Below, piece after piece: positions 16,159-24,345 of a stretch of DNA of 64,000 nt. Numbering within the stretch: the first letter of the stretch is position 1; each line of letters starts with the position of its first letter. Below the pieces are notes generated by a model, which worked only from the letters and a program-made list of their open reading frames with translations, ran no database searches and was not told the origin of the DNA. The translations under genes were made by a program, and so were the position numbers. The stretch comes from Nonomuraea rubra. GTDB lineage: Bacteria > Actinomycetota > Actinomycetes > Streptosporangiales > Streptosporangiaceae. The DNA lies in contig NZ_JACHMI010000001.1 of assembly GCF_014207985.1 (NCBI RefSeq), positions 4,385,001 through 4,449,000 on the forward strand, written 5' to 3'.

Positions 16159-17240
16159 TCGCGGGCCCCGGCCGACGGCACCGGGGACGGGCCCGTCCTG
16201 ATCGGCTCGCCCCGACGGCGGCCCAGCTCGTAGGCGACCCGCAGCAGCCCCACGCAGGCGCCGAGGAAGAACGCCGTGTGGAAGCAGAGCTGCATCCAGG
16301 CGACCCAGACGGCGAAGCGGACGCCCCGGTGGCGGCGGGCGAACCCGATGAACACCCGGTTCCTGTACAGGAACACCGAGAGCGCCGCCGCCGGCACGCC
16401 CAGCAGCCAGGGGCTGAGCAGCGCGAGCGGCAGGGTGAGGAACGTGGCCGTCGCCGAGGCCGACGAGAGCCGGGGCCCCTTGCGGCGCTTGTGCCGGCCC
16501 GTCCCGATCATGTCGAGCTGGAAGCCGGCCTTGCCCTCACCGCGCAGCCGCCGCGCCCGCACCATGATCACCGGCAGGGTGGTGGACCGCACGAAGCGCT
16601 CCGCCAGGCACCCCCAGAACCGGTCCTCGTCGTCGGCCCTGGTGACCACGGAGGTGGCCACGACCCGCCGGTAGCGGGCCGGGACGCGGGTGCCGAACTC
16701 GAAGTCCTCGCCGTCGCGCAGCCGCTCGTCCAGCCCGCCCGCCTCGGCGAAGACGTGGCGCGGGATCAGCGTGCAGGACAGGAACGTCGCCGTCGTCCGG
16801 CTGCGCTCGTAGTGCTCGCACAGGACGCGGTAGCGCTCGACGGGCCCGTCGTCGTAGAGCGGTTCGAGGTCGTAGATCCCCTGGACGAGGCCGCAGTCCG
16901 GCGTCTCCCGGTACGCCTTGACCGCGTTGCGGATCGCGTCGGGCGCCAGGGCCGTGTCGGAGTCGACGAAGAACAGCAGCGGAGCCGAGCTGTTCGCCAC
17001 CCCGAGATTGCGCGCCCCCGCCGGCCCCTGGTTGCGCGGGGACTGGACGACCGTGCACGGGAAGCCCCGGGCGAGGTCGAGGGAGCCGTCGGTGCTGACG
17101 TCGTCGACGACGACGACCTCGGCCGGGCGGTAGGTCTGCGCGTACACCGACTCCAGGCAGGCCCGCAGGGTCTTGCGCTTGTTGTAGTTCGGCACGATGA
17201 CCGCGACGTCATCGCGCCAGGCCACCTCGTCAGGCAGCAT
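16155..17240 (-). CDS. family 2 glycosyltransferase, membrane-anchored
   Basis: The product is 361 residues. The GT-A domain fills the first 230: VAVIVPNYNKRKTLRACLES, VVVVDDVSTDGS, the ARNLGV nucleotide-binding stretch, and the DxD-like metal motif FFVDSDTA near residue 95. Two or three C-terminal hydrophobic segments (after residue 260, with LLSPWLLGVPAAALSVFLY and FHTAFFLGACVGLLRV) anchor it to the membrane. GAGKAGF-like and RRLRGEGKAGFQLDMIG regions precede them. It is coupled by a 4-bp overlap to the UPF0104 gene, and it resembles the three + strand glycosyltransferases of this locus in architecture. Donor and acceptor are unknown. Confidence 0.88.
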   Translation of the reverse strand: MLPDEVAWRDDVAVIVPNYNKRKTLRACLESVYAQTYRPAEVVVVDDVSTDGSLDLARGFPCTVVQSPRNQGPAGARNLGVANSSAPLLFFVDSDTALAPDAIRNAVKAYRETPDCGLVQGIYDLEPLYDDGPVERYRVLCEHYERSRTTATFLSCTLIPRHVFAEAGGLDERLRDGEDFEFGTRVPARYRRVVATSVVTRADDEDRFWGCLAERFVRSTTLPVIMVRARRLRGEGKAGFQLDMIGTGRHKRRKGPRLSSASATATFLTLPLALLSPWLLGVPAAALSVFLYRNRVFIGFARRHRGVRFAVWVAWMQLCFHTAFFLGACVGLLRVAYELGRRRGEPIRTGPSPVPSAGARE

Positions 17241-17268
17241 GTCCGTTTCCCTTCATCCGTGGGGCCGG

Positions 17269-18465
17269 TCAGGACACCGACACGACCATGCGCTGGGCCC
17301 GGTGGTCGGACAGCCCCTCGGCGCCGGGCAGCTCGTAGGAGTGCACGGTCACGTCGGGGCTGGTGTAGAGCCAGTCGATCCGCCACAGCTCGGCGGTCCC
17401 GGCCAGGTAGGTGGCCGGGTAGAGGGACGAGAGCGCGGGCGTCCTGTCGATCAGCCGCTCGGGGAGCAGGCGGCGGATGCCCATCGCGGGGGAGGTGTTC
17501 AGGTCGCCGGCGAGCACGACGGGGTGGGGGTTGGCCGCGACGTCGGCGGCGATGGCCCGGAAGCTCGCCTCCCGCCGCAGCGTCTTGTCGTGGGCGACGT
17601 CACGGGTCCCGGCGTCGTACAGCCGCCATTCGATCGGCGGCTGGAGGATCTGGCTGTCGTAGAAGCTGACGACCTCGCCGTTGACGTCGAGGTCGGTACG
17701 CAGCGTCTCCACCGTGTAGCCCTCCGGCCAGCCGCGCAGCGTCCCTGGGATCTCCCGCTGATCCTCGGGCAGCCAGGGGCGCAGGTCCAGGCCGCGCTGC
17801 CCGGCGATGGGGAACCGGGACAGGGTGATCTGCTCGCCGGAGGCGGCGAGGTGGTAGCCGGGGAACTCGCGGCGCAGCTCGGCCAGCTTGTCGATGCGCA
17901 GTGCCTGGTCGGCGGTCCAGCGCCCGCCCCTCGCGCCGGTGGACTTGTACAGGTACTCCGTCAGCAGGTAGACGTCGGCGTCCAGCTGGTGAAGGTAGGC
18001 GTAGAAGCCGGGCGAGTACCGGTCGCCGCCGGAGGTGCGCAGGTCCTGGTCCCAGAACTCGGTGTTCCAGGCGGCCACGGTGATGGCCTCAGGACCCGCG
18101 AGCGGGGGCGCGTACCAGAGGGTGGCGTAGTTGACGCCGCTGCGGCCGGCGCCCAGCACCGCGGTGAGCACCAGCAGCGGGATGATCCGCCACCGGACCG
18201 GCCTGGCCAGCGGCGCCACGGCCAGCAGCAGCACGGGGACCAGCAGGAACAGCAACGGCGGGATCAGCTCGATCGGCGCCCACAGCGAGGTGCGCCCGCT
18301 GGCCGCCAGGTGGCAGAGCACGAACAGCAGCCACGCCACCGAGCCGGTGACGACCAGCCTGGTGCCCCAGCACCAGCGCCGGCGCGGGCGGACGACGTGC
18401 CTGACTCGCTCGGTGAAGGATCTTTCCGGCCGGGGCGTACGCGCGGCAAGCCGCTGCTCGATCAC
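17269..18465 (-). CDS. VanJ-like membrane endonuclease/exonuclease/phosphatase (EEP) family protein
   Basis: GTG 18465 gives 398 residues. Three hydrophobic segments lie at about residues 40-125 (TGSVAWLLFVLCHLA, IPPLLFLLVPVLLLAV, IIPLLVLTAVLGA), then an extracytoplasmic EEP domain with AWNTEFWDQ, LTEYLY, a catalytic AGDLNTSPAMG and the closing GLSDHRAQ. The same topology is known for VanJ of Streptomyces coelicolor, a metal-dependent enzyme acting on undecaprenyl pyrophosphate outside the membrane. It is a paralogue of the gene at 22360. The pair brackets a block of glycosyltransferases, which fits recycling of a polyprenyl carrier or removal of a phosphate from a lipid-linked glycan. Confidence 0.8.
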   Translation of the reverse strand: MIEQRLAARTPRPERSFTERVRHVVRPRRRWCWGTRLVVTGSVAWLLFVLCHLAASGRTSLWAPIELIPPLLFLLVPVLLLAVAPLARPVRWRIIPLLVLTAVLGAGRSGVNYATLWYAPPLAGPEAITVAAWNTEFWDQDLRTSGGDRYSPGFYAYLHQLDADVYLLTEYLYKSTGARGGRWTADQALRIDKLAELRREFPGYHLAASGEQITLSRFPIAGQRGLDLRPWLPEDQREIPGTLRGWPEGYTVETLRTDLDVNGEVVSFYDSQILQPPIEWRLYDAGTRDVAHDKTLRREASFRAIAADVAANPHPVVLAGDLNTSPAMGIRRLLPERLIDRTPALSSLYPATYLAGTAELWRIDWLYTSPDVTVHSYELPGAEGLSDHRAQRMVVSVS

Positions 18466-18487
18466 GGTGCCGAACGTACCGAGCGGT

Positions 18488-18536
18488 CCTTGTCCCGTTC
18501 TTGTCGCGGGACGCGCCCGACAAGAAGGGGACAAGG
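18488..18536. promoter_or_regulatory. large inverted repeat of 11-bp-spaced TTGTC units (candidate SARP site)
   Basis: Arm 1 at 18488-18506 is CCTTGTCCCGTTCTTGTCG. Arm 2 at 18518-18536 is its reverse complement with one mismatch in 19 positions, around an 11-base spacer. Each arm holds two TTGTC units exactly 11 bp apart, the period of SARP/OmpR-type direct repeats. It sits between the divergent VanJ-like gene (start 18465) and glycosyltransferase (start 18594). Two SARP-type regulators are encoded in the same locus. Binding is inferred, not shown. Confidence 0.65.
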
Positions 18537-18593
18537 CGCCGTGCCTAGCGTGAACCGGACATGAGGTCTGACCCGGCCAATGGAGCGCACATC

Positions 18594-19610
18594 ATGAGTC
18601 CGGAGCACCCGCTAGTCTCGGTCATCATCCCCAGCTACAACCGGTCCGACGTGTTACGGCTCTGCCTGGACGCGGTGAGAGCGCAGACCCACCCGCACGT
18701 CGAGGTCATCGTGGTGGACGACTGCGGCACCGAGGACGCGGCGCGGGTGGCCGCGTCCATGGGCGCCAAGGTCGTACGGACCACGGTCAACGGCGGCCCG
18801 ACCCCCGCCCGCAACCTCGGCGCCGAGCACGCCACCGGGGAGATCCTGTTCTTCCTCGACGCCGACATCGCTCTCGACCCCGACGCGGTGGCGAACGCGG
18901 TGCGGATCCTGCGGGACCACCCGGAGATCGGCGCCCTGGGCGGCGTCCTGCTGCCCGAGTCGCTGGTCTCGCAGAGCCTGGCCGCCCAGTACCGCGCCCT
19001 GCAGATGCACCGCTGGTGGATGCCCGCCCACCGGCCGACGCTCGAACTGCACGCGTCCGTGCTGGCGGTCCCCGCCAAGGTGTTCGCCGAGGTCGGCCCC
19101 TTCGACCCGCGGCTGCGCGAGACCGTCTCCTCCGACTACCGCGTCCGCGTGACGCGCTCGTACGAGGTGAAGCTGAGCGACGCGATCCGCGGTCGCAAGG
19201 ACCACGACCCCACCGTGCGGACGATCCTGCGCAAGGTGTTCCGCCGCGCCCGCCTCAGCGCGCTCGACTGGCGCGAGGGGGAGACGCCGGGGGACTCCGT
19301 GCCGCGCGCGATCGGCGGCGTCCTGCTGCTGGCCGCCGTCCCGGCGCTCGCCCTGCCCCGCGTCCTGCCCGAACGGGCCCGCCGCGCCGGCACGCTCGTC
19401 CCGCCCGCGCTGGTGGCCGCCGCCATGGCCCTGGACGCGGGCACCCACCGCTTCGCCTACCAGCACCGGGGCGCCGCGTTCGGCCTGTACTTCTCCGGCG
19501 TGCACCTGGCCGTCACCTTCACCGGCGCCCTCGGCGGCGCGGTGGGCGTGACGCAGCGGTTCGCGCTCTCCCGCCTGGAGAAGCTCGCCCGGCTCGCGGC
19601 CGAGGACTGA
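18594..19610 (+). CDS. family 2 glycosyltransferase, membrane-anchored
   Basis: ATG 18594, preceded by GGAG at 18582-18585, gives 338 residues; the in-frame ATG 18561 lacks a ribosome-binding site. The GT-A domain has VSVIIPSYNRSDVLRLCLDA, VIVVDDCGTEDAARV, PARNLGAEHATGE and the metal motif FFLDADIALD near residue 85. The C-terminal third has two or three membrane segments ending in the FGLYFSGVHLAVTFTGALGG helix, shared with the glycosyltransferases at 20315 and 21323. Leucine 21 is encoded by TTA (18654-18656), a very rare codon here that could place translation under a bldA-type tRNA. It is divergent from the VanJ-like gene across the SARP-like repeat. Confidence 0.88.
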   Translation: MSPEHPLVSVIIPSYNRSDVLRLCLDAVRAQTHPHVEVIVVDDCGTEDAARVAASMGAKVVRTTVNGGPTPARNLGAEHATGEILFFLDADIALDPDAVANAVRILRDHPEIGALGGVLLPESLVSQSLAAQYRALQMHRWWMPAHRPTLELHASVLAVPAKVFAEVGPFDPRLRETVSSDYRVRVTRSYEVKLSDAIRGRKDHDPTVRTILRKVFRRARLSALDWREGETPGDSVPRAIGGVLLLAAVPALALPRVLPERARRAGTLVPPALVAAAMALDAGTHRFAYQHRGAAFGLYFSGVHLAVTFTGALGGAVGVTQRFALSRLEKLARLAAED

Positions 19611-19616
19611 GCGGCC

Positions 19617-20318
19617 ATGCAGATCATCGGCACCGGCTTCGGCCGGACGGGAACGCTCTCGCTCAAGACGGCGCTGGAACGGCTCGGCTTCGGGCCGTGC
19701 CACCACATGGTGGACGTGTTCGCCCACCCGAGCCAGATCAGGCCCTGGCTGGCCGCGGCCACCGCCCGCGAGGTGGACTGGGACCGGCTGCTGGTCGGCT
19801 ACGAGTCCTGCGTGGACGGCCCGACCTCCGCCTACTGGCGGCAGCTCGCCGACCACTACCCGAAGGCCAAGGTCATCCTCACCACGCGCGACCCGGAGCG
19901 CTGGCTGGCCAGCATGCAGCGCACCCTGTTCGCCCAGCGGCGGCGCATCGAGTCCCTGCCCGGCAGGGCCGCCGTCCTGCTGTCGACGCTGCTCGGCACC
20001 GACCTCGCCGCGTTCGTCAGGATGGTCGACACGACCCTCGACGCACGGACCTTCGCCACGGCGGCCGACCGGGAGCCCGAACGGGCCGTCAAGCTGTTCC
20101 AGGAGCACACGGACAGGGTGGTCGCCGCCATCCCCGCCGGGCGGCTGCTCGTCTTCGACCCCGCCGACGGCTGGGGCCCGCTGTGCGAGTTCCTCGAGGT
20201 CCCGGTCCCCGGCGAGCCGTACCCCCGGGTCAACAACTCCTCGGACTTCACCAGGAGCGGCCTCGGCCGGCCCCTGCCGCTGCTGCTCCGCCGGACCAGG
20301 CGAAGGGATTCCCGATGA
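19617..20318 (+). CDS. sulfotransferase family protein (Sulfotransfer_4 type)
   Basis: The product is 233 residues and begins 6 bases after the glycosyltransferase stop. The PAPS 5'-phosphosulfate loop is at the extreme N-terminus: IGTGFGRTGTLSLKTALERL. The 3'-phosphate region appears as KVILTTRDPERWLASMQRTL around residue 85, and WGPLCEFLEVPVP near residue 200 is the family's closing motif. Members of this type are cytoplasmic and their acceptors are mostly uncharacterised. Its stop overlaps the ATG of the next glycosyltransferase (ATGA), so it is part of the glycosyltransferase operon and may sulfate the sugar or lipid being built. Confidence 0.85.
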   Translation: MQIIGTGFGRTGTLSLKTALERLGFGPCHHMVDVFAHPSQIRPWLAAATAREVDWDRLLVGYESCVDGPTSAYWRQLADHYPKAKVILTTRDPERWLASMQRTLFAQRRRIESLPGRAAVLLSTLLGTDLAAFVRMVDTTLDARTFATAADREPERAVKLFQEHTDRVVAAIPAGRLLVFDPADGWGPLCEFLEVPVPGEPYPRVNNSSDFTRSGLGRPLPLLLRRTRRRDSR

Positions 20319-21319
20319 GGCCGCTGGTCTCGGTGATCGTGCCGAACTACAACTACGCCCGCACCCTGGAGCTGTGCCTGAGCGCGCTGGAGCGGCAGAC
20401 GTACCCGCGCATCGAGGTGATCGTCGTCGACGACCGCAGCACCGACGACTCCGTGGCCGTCGCCCACCGGCACGGCGTGCGGGTCGTGGTCACCGACACC
20501 AACATCGGCGCCCCGGCGGCCCGCAACCTCGGCGCCGGGCACGCCCGCGGCGAGGTGCTGTTCTTCCTCGACTCCGACCTGGCGCTGGCCGAGGACGTGG
20601 TCGAGCACGCGGTGGACCTGCTCACCGCCGACCCCACCCTGGGGGTGGTGTGCGGCACCTACGACCCCGAGCCGCTGATCCCCGACAGCCTCGTGGAGCG
20701 CTACCGCAGCCTCCAGCTGCACTACTGGATCTCCGGCGACGAGGGCGAGATCAGCACGATCTACTCCGCGCTGTTCGCCATGCGGGCGGAGGTCTTCCGC
20801 GAGGTGGGCCCGCTGAACCCCGCCCTGCGCCACAGCGAGAACGCCGAGTACGGCCACCGCGTCACCCAGCGGTACCGCATCGTGCTCGACAACCGGATCA
20901 GGGGCAGGCACGACCACGACGACCGGCTCAAGGTGGTGCTGTCGAAGTTCTTCCACCGCGCCCGCCTGCACATCCCGCTGTACCTGCGCCGCCCGGACTT
21001 CAACGGCGGCCCGGCCAACAGCAGCCGCGGCTGGGGCTCGCTCGCCGCCCTGTTCGCCGTGCTCGCCGCGCCGCTGCCGGTCCTGCTCGGCCCCGCCTGG
21101 CTGGCGGCGCCGATCGGGTTGCTGGCCGGCTCCATCGCGGCGGACCTGGGCATGTACCGCTTCGTCCTGCGGTACGCCGGCGCGCCCTTCACCCTGTACT
21201 TCACCGCGGTGCACTTCCTGGTGAACGTCACCGTCGCGGTGGCGGTGTTCGCCGGGGCCGCCCAGTGCGTGGTGTCCAGCAGGTTCAGGCGCACCTACGA
21301 CCTTCCCGCGGAGGTGTGA
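20315..21319 (+). CDS. family 2 glycosyltransferase, membrane-anchored
   Basis: The ATG at 20315 overlaps the sulfotransferase stop, giving 334 residues. The GT-A domain shows VSVIVPNYNYARTLELCLSA, VIVVDDRSTDDSVAVA, PAARNLGAGHARGEVLFFLD with the DxD-like SDLALAEDV, and CGTYDPEPLIPDSLVERYRS. The C-terminal membrane part carries LGMYRFVLRYAGAPFTLYFT and AVHFLVNVTVAVAVFAG. It is clearly a close paralogue of the gene that follows (identical opening VSVIVPNYNY and the DPEPLI, YGHRxTQRY and RSRHDHDDRL/RGRHDHDDRL blocks), a tandem duplication. Confidence 0.9.
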   Translation: MRPLVSVIVPNYNYARTLELCLSALERQTYPRIEVIVVDDRSTDDSVAVAHRHGVRVVVTDTNIGAPAARNLGAGHARGEVLFFLDSDLALAEDVVEHAVDLLTADPTLGVVCGTYDPEPLIPDSLVERYRSLQLHYWISGDEGEISTIYSALFAMRAEVFREVGPLNPALRHSENAEYGHRVTQRYRIVLDNRIRGRHDHDDRLKVVLSKFFHRARLHIPLYLRRPDFNGGPANSSRGWGSLAALFAVLAAPLPVLLGPAWLAAPIGLLAGSIAADLGMYRFVLRYAGAPFTLYFTAVHFLVNVTVAVAVFAGAAQCVVSSRFRRTYDLPAEV

Positions 21320-21322
21320 GCG

Positions 21323-22363
21323 ATGACCACCGGGCCAGGGCCTCTCGTGTCGGTGATCGTGCCCAACTACAACTACGCCGCCTCGCTGGAGCTGTGCCTG
21401 CGCGCCCTGCAGGCGCAGACGTACCGGCCGATGGAGCTGATCGTCGTGGACGACGGCAGCACCGACGACTCGGCCGGGGTCGCGCGGCGGCTCGGCGTGC
21501 GGGTGATCCGCACCGAGCAGAACCAGGGCCCGGCCGCCGCGCGGAACCTCGGCGCCGCCCACGCGGCCGGTGAGATCCTCATGTTCGTGGACTCCGACGT
21601 GGCCGCCTACCCCGACGCCGCCGAGGTGGCGGTCGGCCTGCTCGCCGCCGACCCGGGGCTCGGCGTGGTGTCCAGCATCCACGACCCCGAGCCGCTGATC
21701 CGCGACAGCCTCGTCGAGGAGTACCGGGCGCTGCAGTACCACTACTGGACGGTCAGCTCCGAGGGGCCCGTCTCGTTCCTGTTCTCGGCGCTGATGGCGA
21801 TGCCGCGCCGCGTGTTCGACGAGATCGGGCCGTTCAACCCGCGCCTGCGCGAGACCGAGGAGGTCGACTACGGCCACCGGCTCACCCAGCGCTACGAGAT
21901 GCTGCTCACCACCGCCGTGCGCTCGCGGCACGATCACGACGACCGGCTGGTCAAGCTGCTGCGCAAGCTGTACCGGCGGGGGCGCGCCAGGGTGCCGCTG
22001 TACGCGAGGCGGCGGCGCTTCGCCCGCGGGTTCGAGACCTCCAGCCGGGCCGGCGGCAGCCTCGCCGCGCTGGCGGCGGTGGCCGCGGTGCCCCTGGTGA
22101 TCCCGTTCGGCCCGGCCGGCGCCGGGGTCGCGGGCCTGGCCCTGGCCGTGTCGCTGCTCGCCGACCTCGGCATGTACCGCTTCGTGCTGCGCAGGCGCGG
22201 GCCGCTGTTCCTGCTGTACTTCGGCGCCGTGCACTTCCTGGTGAACGTGACCATCGCCGCCGGGGTGGCGGCCGGGGTGGTGCGGTGGTTGTGCTCGGCG
22301 AGGTTCCGCCGGCTCTACGATCCCGAGGTGACCATAGGGATCTCAGGGCAGGCGGCCACGTGA
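21323..22363 (+). CDS. family 2 glycosyltransferase, membrane-anchored
   Basis: The product is 346 residues, starting 3 bases after the preceding stop. It keeps the same order as its upstream paralogue: VSVIVPNYNYAASLELCLRA, IVVDDGSTDDSAGVARRLGV, ARNLGAAHAAGE, the metal motif FVDSDVAAYPD, HDPEPLIRDSLVEEYRALQY and DYGHRLTQRYEMLL, then membrane helices ending with FGAVHFLVNVTIAAGVAAG. Its stop overlaps the GTG start of the VanJ-like gene by GTGA. Duplicated enzymes with divergent acceptor regions suggest successive sugar additions to one lipid-linked product. Confidence 0.9.
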   Translation: MTTGPGPLVSVIVPNYNYAASLELCLRALQAQTYRPMELIVVDDGSTDDSAGVARRLGVRVIRTEQNQGPAAARNLGAAHAAGEILMFVDSDVAAYPDAAEVAVGLLAADPGLGVVSSIHDPEPLIRDSLVEEYRALQYHYWTVSSEGPVSFLFSALMAMPRRVFDEIGPFNPRLRETEEVDYGHRLTQRYEMLLTTAVRSRHDHDDRLVKLLRKLYRRGRARVPLYARRRRFARGFETSSRAGGSLAALAAVAAVPLVIPFGPAGAGVAGLALAVSLLADLGMYRFVLRRRGPLFLLYFGAVHFLVNVTIAAGVAAGVVRWLCSARFRRLYDPEVTIGISGQAAT

Positions 22364-23529
22364 CGGCTCCGCTGCGGGCGCTGCTCGGCCCGGTCCGCCG
22401 GGCGCGCAGAGCCGACGGCACCCGGGCGGGCATGCCGGGGCGTGGCGATGTGTCGCGCGCGTCTCCGGTGCGACGCAGGGTCCCGCTGGTGTTGTGCGCG
22501 GCGATCGCCTGGCTGGCGTTCGTGGTGCTGCACCGGGCCCTGTCCGGGCGGGTGTGGTGGTGGCAGGGCCCCGAGCTCGTCCCGCCGCTGGCGTTCGCGG
22601 CGGTCCCCGTCGTGCTGCTCGCCGCGGCCCTGGCGGTGGCGCGCCGGGCACGCCGGGTGGCCGCCGTCGTGACGCTGGCGTCCGCGGCGCTGGGCGGGGG
22701 ACTGAGCGGGCTCGATCTCGCCGCCCCGTGGCACCACGCCGCTCCGGCGCCGCCGGGCGCGATCAAGGTGTTCTCGTGGAACACCTGGTACTGGGACCAG
22801 CCGGTGAGCGCCATGATGCCCCCGCCCACCGGCACGCCCGCGCGGGACGCCGACGCCTTCTACCGCCACCTCCGGGCCCAGGACGCCGACGTGCTGCTGC
22901 TGCAGGAGTACGTCTACTTCGGCCCGGACTCCCGGCCGATCAAGGTCGACGACCTGGACCGGCTGCGCAGGGAGTTCCCCGGGTACCACATCGCCGCCGC
23001 GAGCGAGATGGTGACGCTGTCACGCTTCCCCATCCTCCTGGAGCGCGGCATCGAGGGCGCGCCGGCCCCGGCGGGCTCCGGCTGGCCGGACTTCCACGCG
23101 GTGAAGACGCTGCGCACGGACCTGCGCGTCGGAAGCGGGACCGTCTCGTTCTACAACTCCCACATCAACTCGCCCGTCGCCCAGGGCGGCCTCAGCCGCG
23201 ACCAGCACGAGGCACGCGACGCCAACCTGCGCGCGCTCGCCGCCGACATCAGGGCGAACCCGCTGCCCGCCTTTCTGGCCGGCGACTTCAACGCCTCGCC
23301 CGCCATGGGCATCCTGCGCCTGGTGCCGCAGCGGATGGTCGACGCCTCCCCGGCCCTGCGCTCGCTCTACCCCGCCACCTGGGACGAACGGCGGCCCCTG
23401 CTGTCGCTGTGGCGGATCGACTGGGCGTACACCACGCCGGAGCTCGCCGTGCACGAGTACCGGCTGGTCCGCTCGAACGGCCTGTCCGACCACAGCGGGC
23501 AGCGGCTGGTCGTCTCGCTCAGCCGGTGA
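22360..23529 (+). CDS. VanJ-like membrane endonuclease/exonuclease/phosphatase (EEP) family protein
   Basis: GTG 22360 overlaps the glycosyltransferase stop and gives 389 residues. Three hydrophobic segments (about residues 43-130) precede the EEP domain, which has FSWNTWYWDQPV, LLLQEYVYFG, VSFYNSHINSP, AGDFNASPAMGI and NGLSDHSGQ, the usual Asn/Glu/Asp/His catalytic set. It is a paralogue of the protein encoded at 17269-18465 on the other strand. The expected active site is outside the membrane, where polyprenyl pyrophosphate is released by glycan polymerases. It ends the + strand operon and overlaps the end of the SARP gene by 11 bp. Confidence 0.82.
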   Translation: MTAPLRALLGPVRRARRADGTRAGMPGRGDVSRASPVRRRVPLVLCAAIAWLAFVVLHRALSGRVWWWQGPELVPPLAFAAVPVVLLAAALAVARRARRVAAVVTLASAALGGGLSGLDLAAPWHHAAPAPPGAIKVFSWNTWYWDQPVSAMMPPPTGTPARDADAFYRHLRAQDADVLLLQEYVYFGPDSRPIKVDDLDRLRREFPGYHIAAASEMVTLSRFPILLERGIEGAPAPAGSGWPDFHAVKTLRTDLRVGSGTVSFYNSHINSPVAQGGLSRDQHEARDANLRALAADIRANPLPAFLAGDFNASPAMGILRLVPQRMVDASPALRSLYPATWDERRPLLSLWRIDWAYTTPELAVHEYRLVRSNGLSDHSGQRLVVSLSR

Positions 23530-24292
23530 CCTGGGCGAGCAGCCGGGCGGGGCGGGGCGCCGGGTCCGTGCCGCCCGCCCGCAGGATCCGCAGGTGCAGC
23601 GCGCGCAGCTCGGGGCCCGGCTCGACGCCCAGATGGTCGGCGAGGTAGCCGCGCAGGCGGGCGTACAGGGCCACCGCCTCCGCGCCGCGCCCCAGCGCGC
23701 ACAGGCCGCGCATCAGCATGCTCGCCAGCGGCTCCGCGAGCGGGTGCCGCGGCACCAGCGGGGTCAGCTCGGTGACCACCAGGTCGGGGTGGCCCAGGCG
23801 CAGGTGCGCCTGGGCCCAGGTGACCAGGGCGCCGACGTACTGCTGCTCGATGGCGTACCGCATGCGGGCGGCCCACTCGCCGGGGATGCCGGTGAGCGGC
23901 GTGCCGCGCCACAGCTCCATCGCCTCGCCCAGCAGCCGGGCCCTGGCGACGTCGTCGCGGGCGCGGAGCTGCGCCTGCTTGGCGAGCCGCCGGAACCGGA
24001 AGGCGTCCACCCGGTCGGGGTCCACCTCCAGCGTGTAGCCGCCGTCGCGGCGTTCGATGGCCAGGCCCGTCACGGTCAGCGCCTGCCGCAGGCGGGCGAT
24101 GTGGGCGTACAGCGAGTCGGCCGCCCGGTCCGGAGGGTCGTCCCAGACCCGCTCGGTCAGCGTGCGCAGCGAGACGGGACGGCCGGCGTCGATCGCCAGG
24201 GCGGCCAGCACCGCGCGCCGCTGGGGTGGTCCCAGTGGCACACCACGATCAACGGAGGTCACCTCGACCGGTCCCAGTAAACGGACGTCCAT
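23519..24292 (-). CDS. SARP family transcriptional activator (short AfsR-type)
   Basis: The product is 257 residues. An OmpR-type winged helix fills residues 1-95 (VRLLGPVEV at the start, LTERVWDDPPDRAADSLYAHIARLR, then the wing YTLEVDPDRVDAFRF), followed by the bacterial transcriptional activation domain with its helical repeats to about residue 245 (HPLAEPLASMLMRGLCALGR, LGVEPGPELRALHLRIL). There is no ATPase domain, as in pathway-specific SARPs. It is encoded within the glycan locus, downstream of the UbiA gene on the same strand, and the large inverted repeat at 18488-18536 has the 11-bp period expected for a target. Four GTGAGA repeats lie directly before its start. Confidence 0.88.
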   Translation of the reverse strand: MDVRLLGPVEVTSVDRGVPLGPPQRRAVLAALAIDAGRPVSLRTLTERVWDDPPDRAADSLYAHIARLRQALTVTGLAIERRDGGYTLEVDPDRVDAFRFRRLAKQAQLRARDDVARARLLGEAMELWRGTPLTGIPGEWAARMRYAIEQQYVGALVTWAQAHLRLGHPDLVVTELTPLVPRHPLAEPLASMLMRGLCALGRGAEAVALYARLRGYLADHLGVEPGPELRALHLRILRAGGTDPAPRPARLLAQVTG

Positions 24293-24300
24293 CGCCTTCC

Positions 24301-24345
24301 TCTCACCATCGATCTCACGAGCGTTCTCACGGGCGGCATTCTCAC
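24301..24345 (-). repeat. four GTGAGA direct repeats before the SARP gene
   Basis: On the plus strand TCTCAC occurs at 24301, 24313, 24325 and 24340 (spacing 12, 12, 15). On the coding strand this reads as GTGAGA units from the UbiA stop to the SARP ribosome-binding site; the last one forms GTGAGAGGAAGG. Two more GTGAGA copies 10 bp apart lie upstream of the aminotransferase (27832 and 27842), on the plus strand. It may be slippage or a binding array. Confidence 0.5.
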
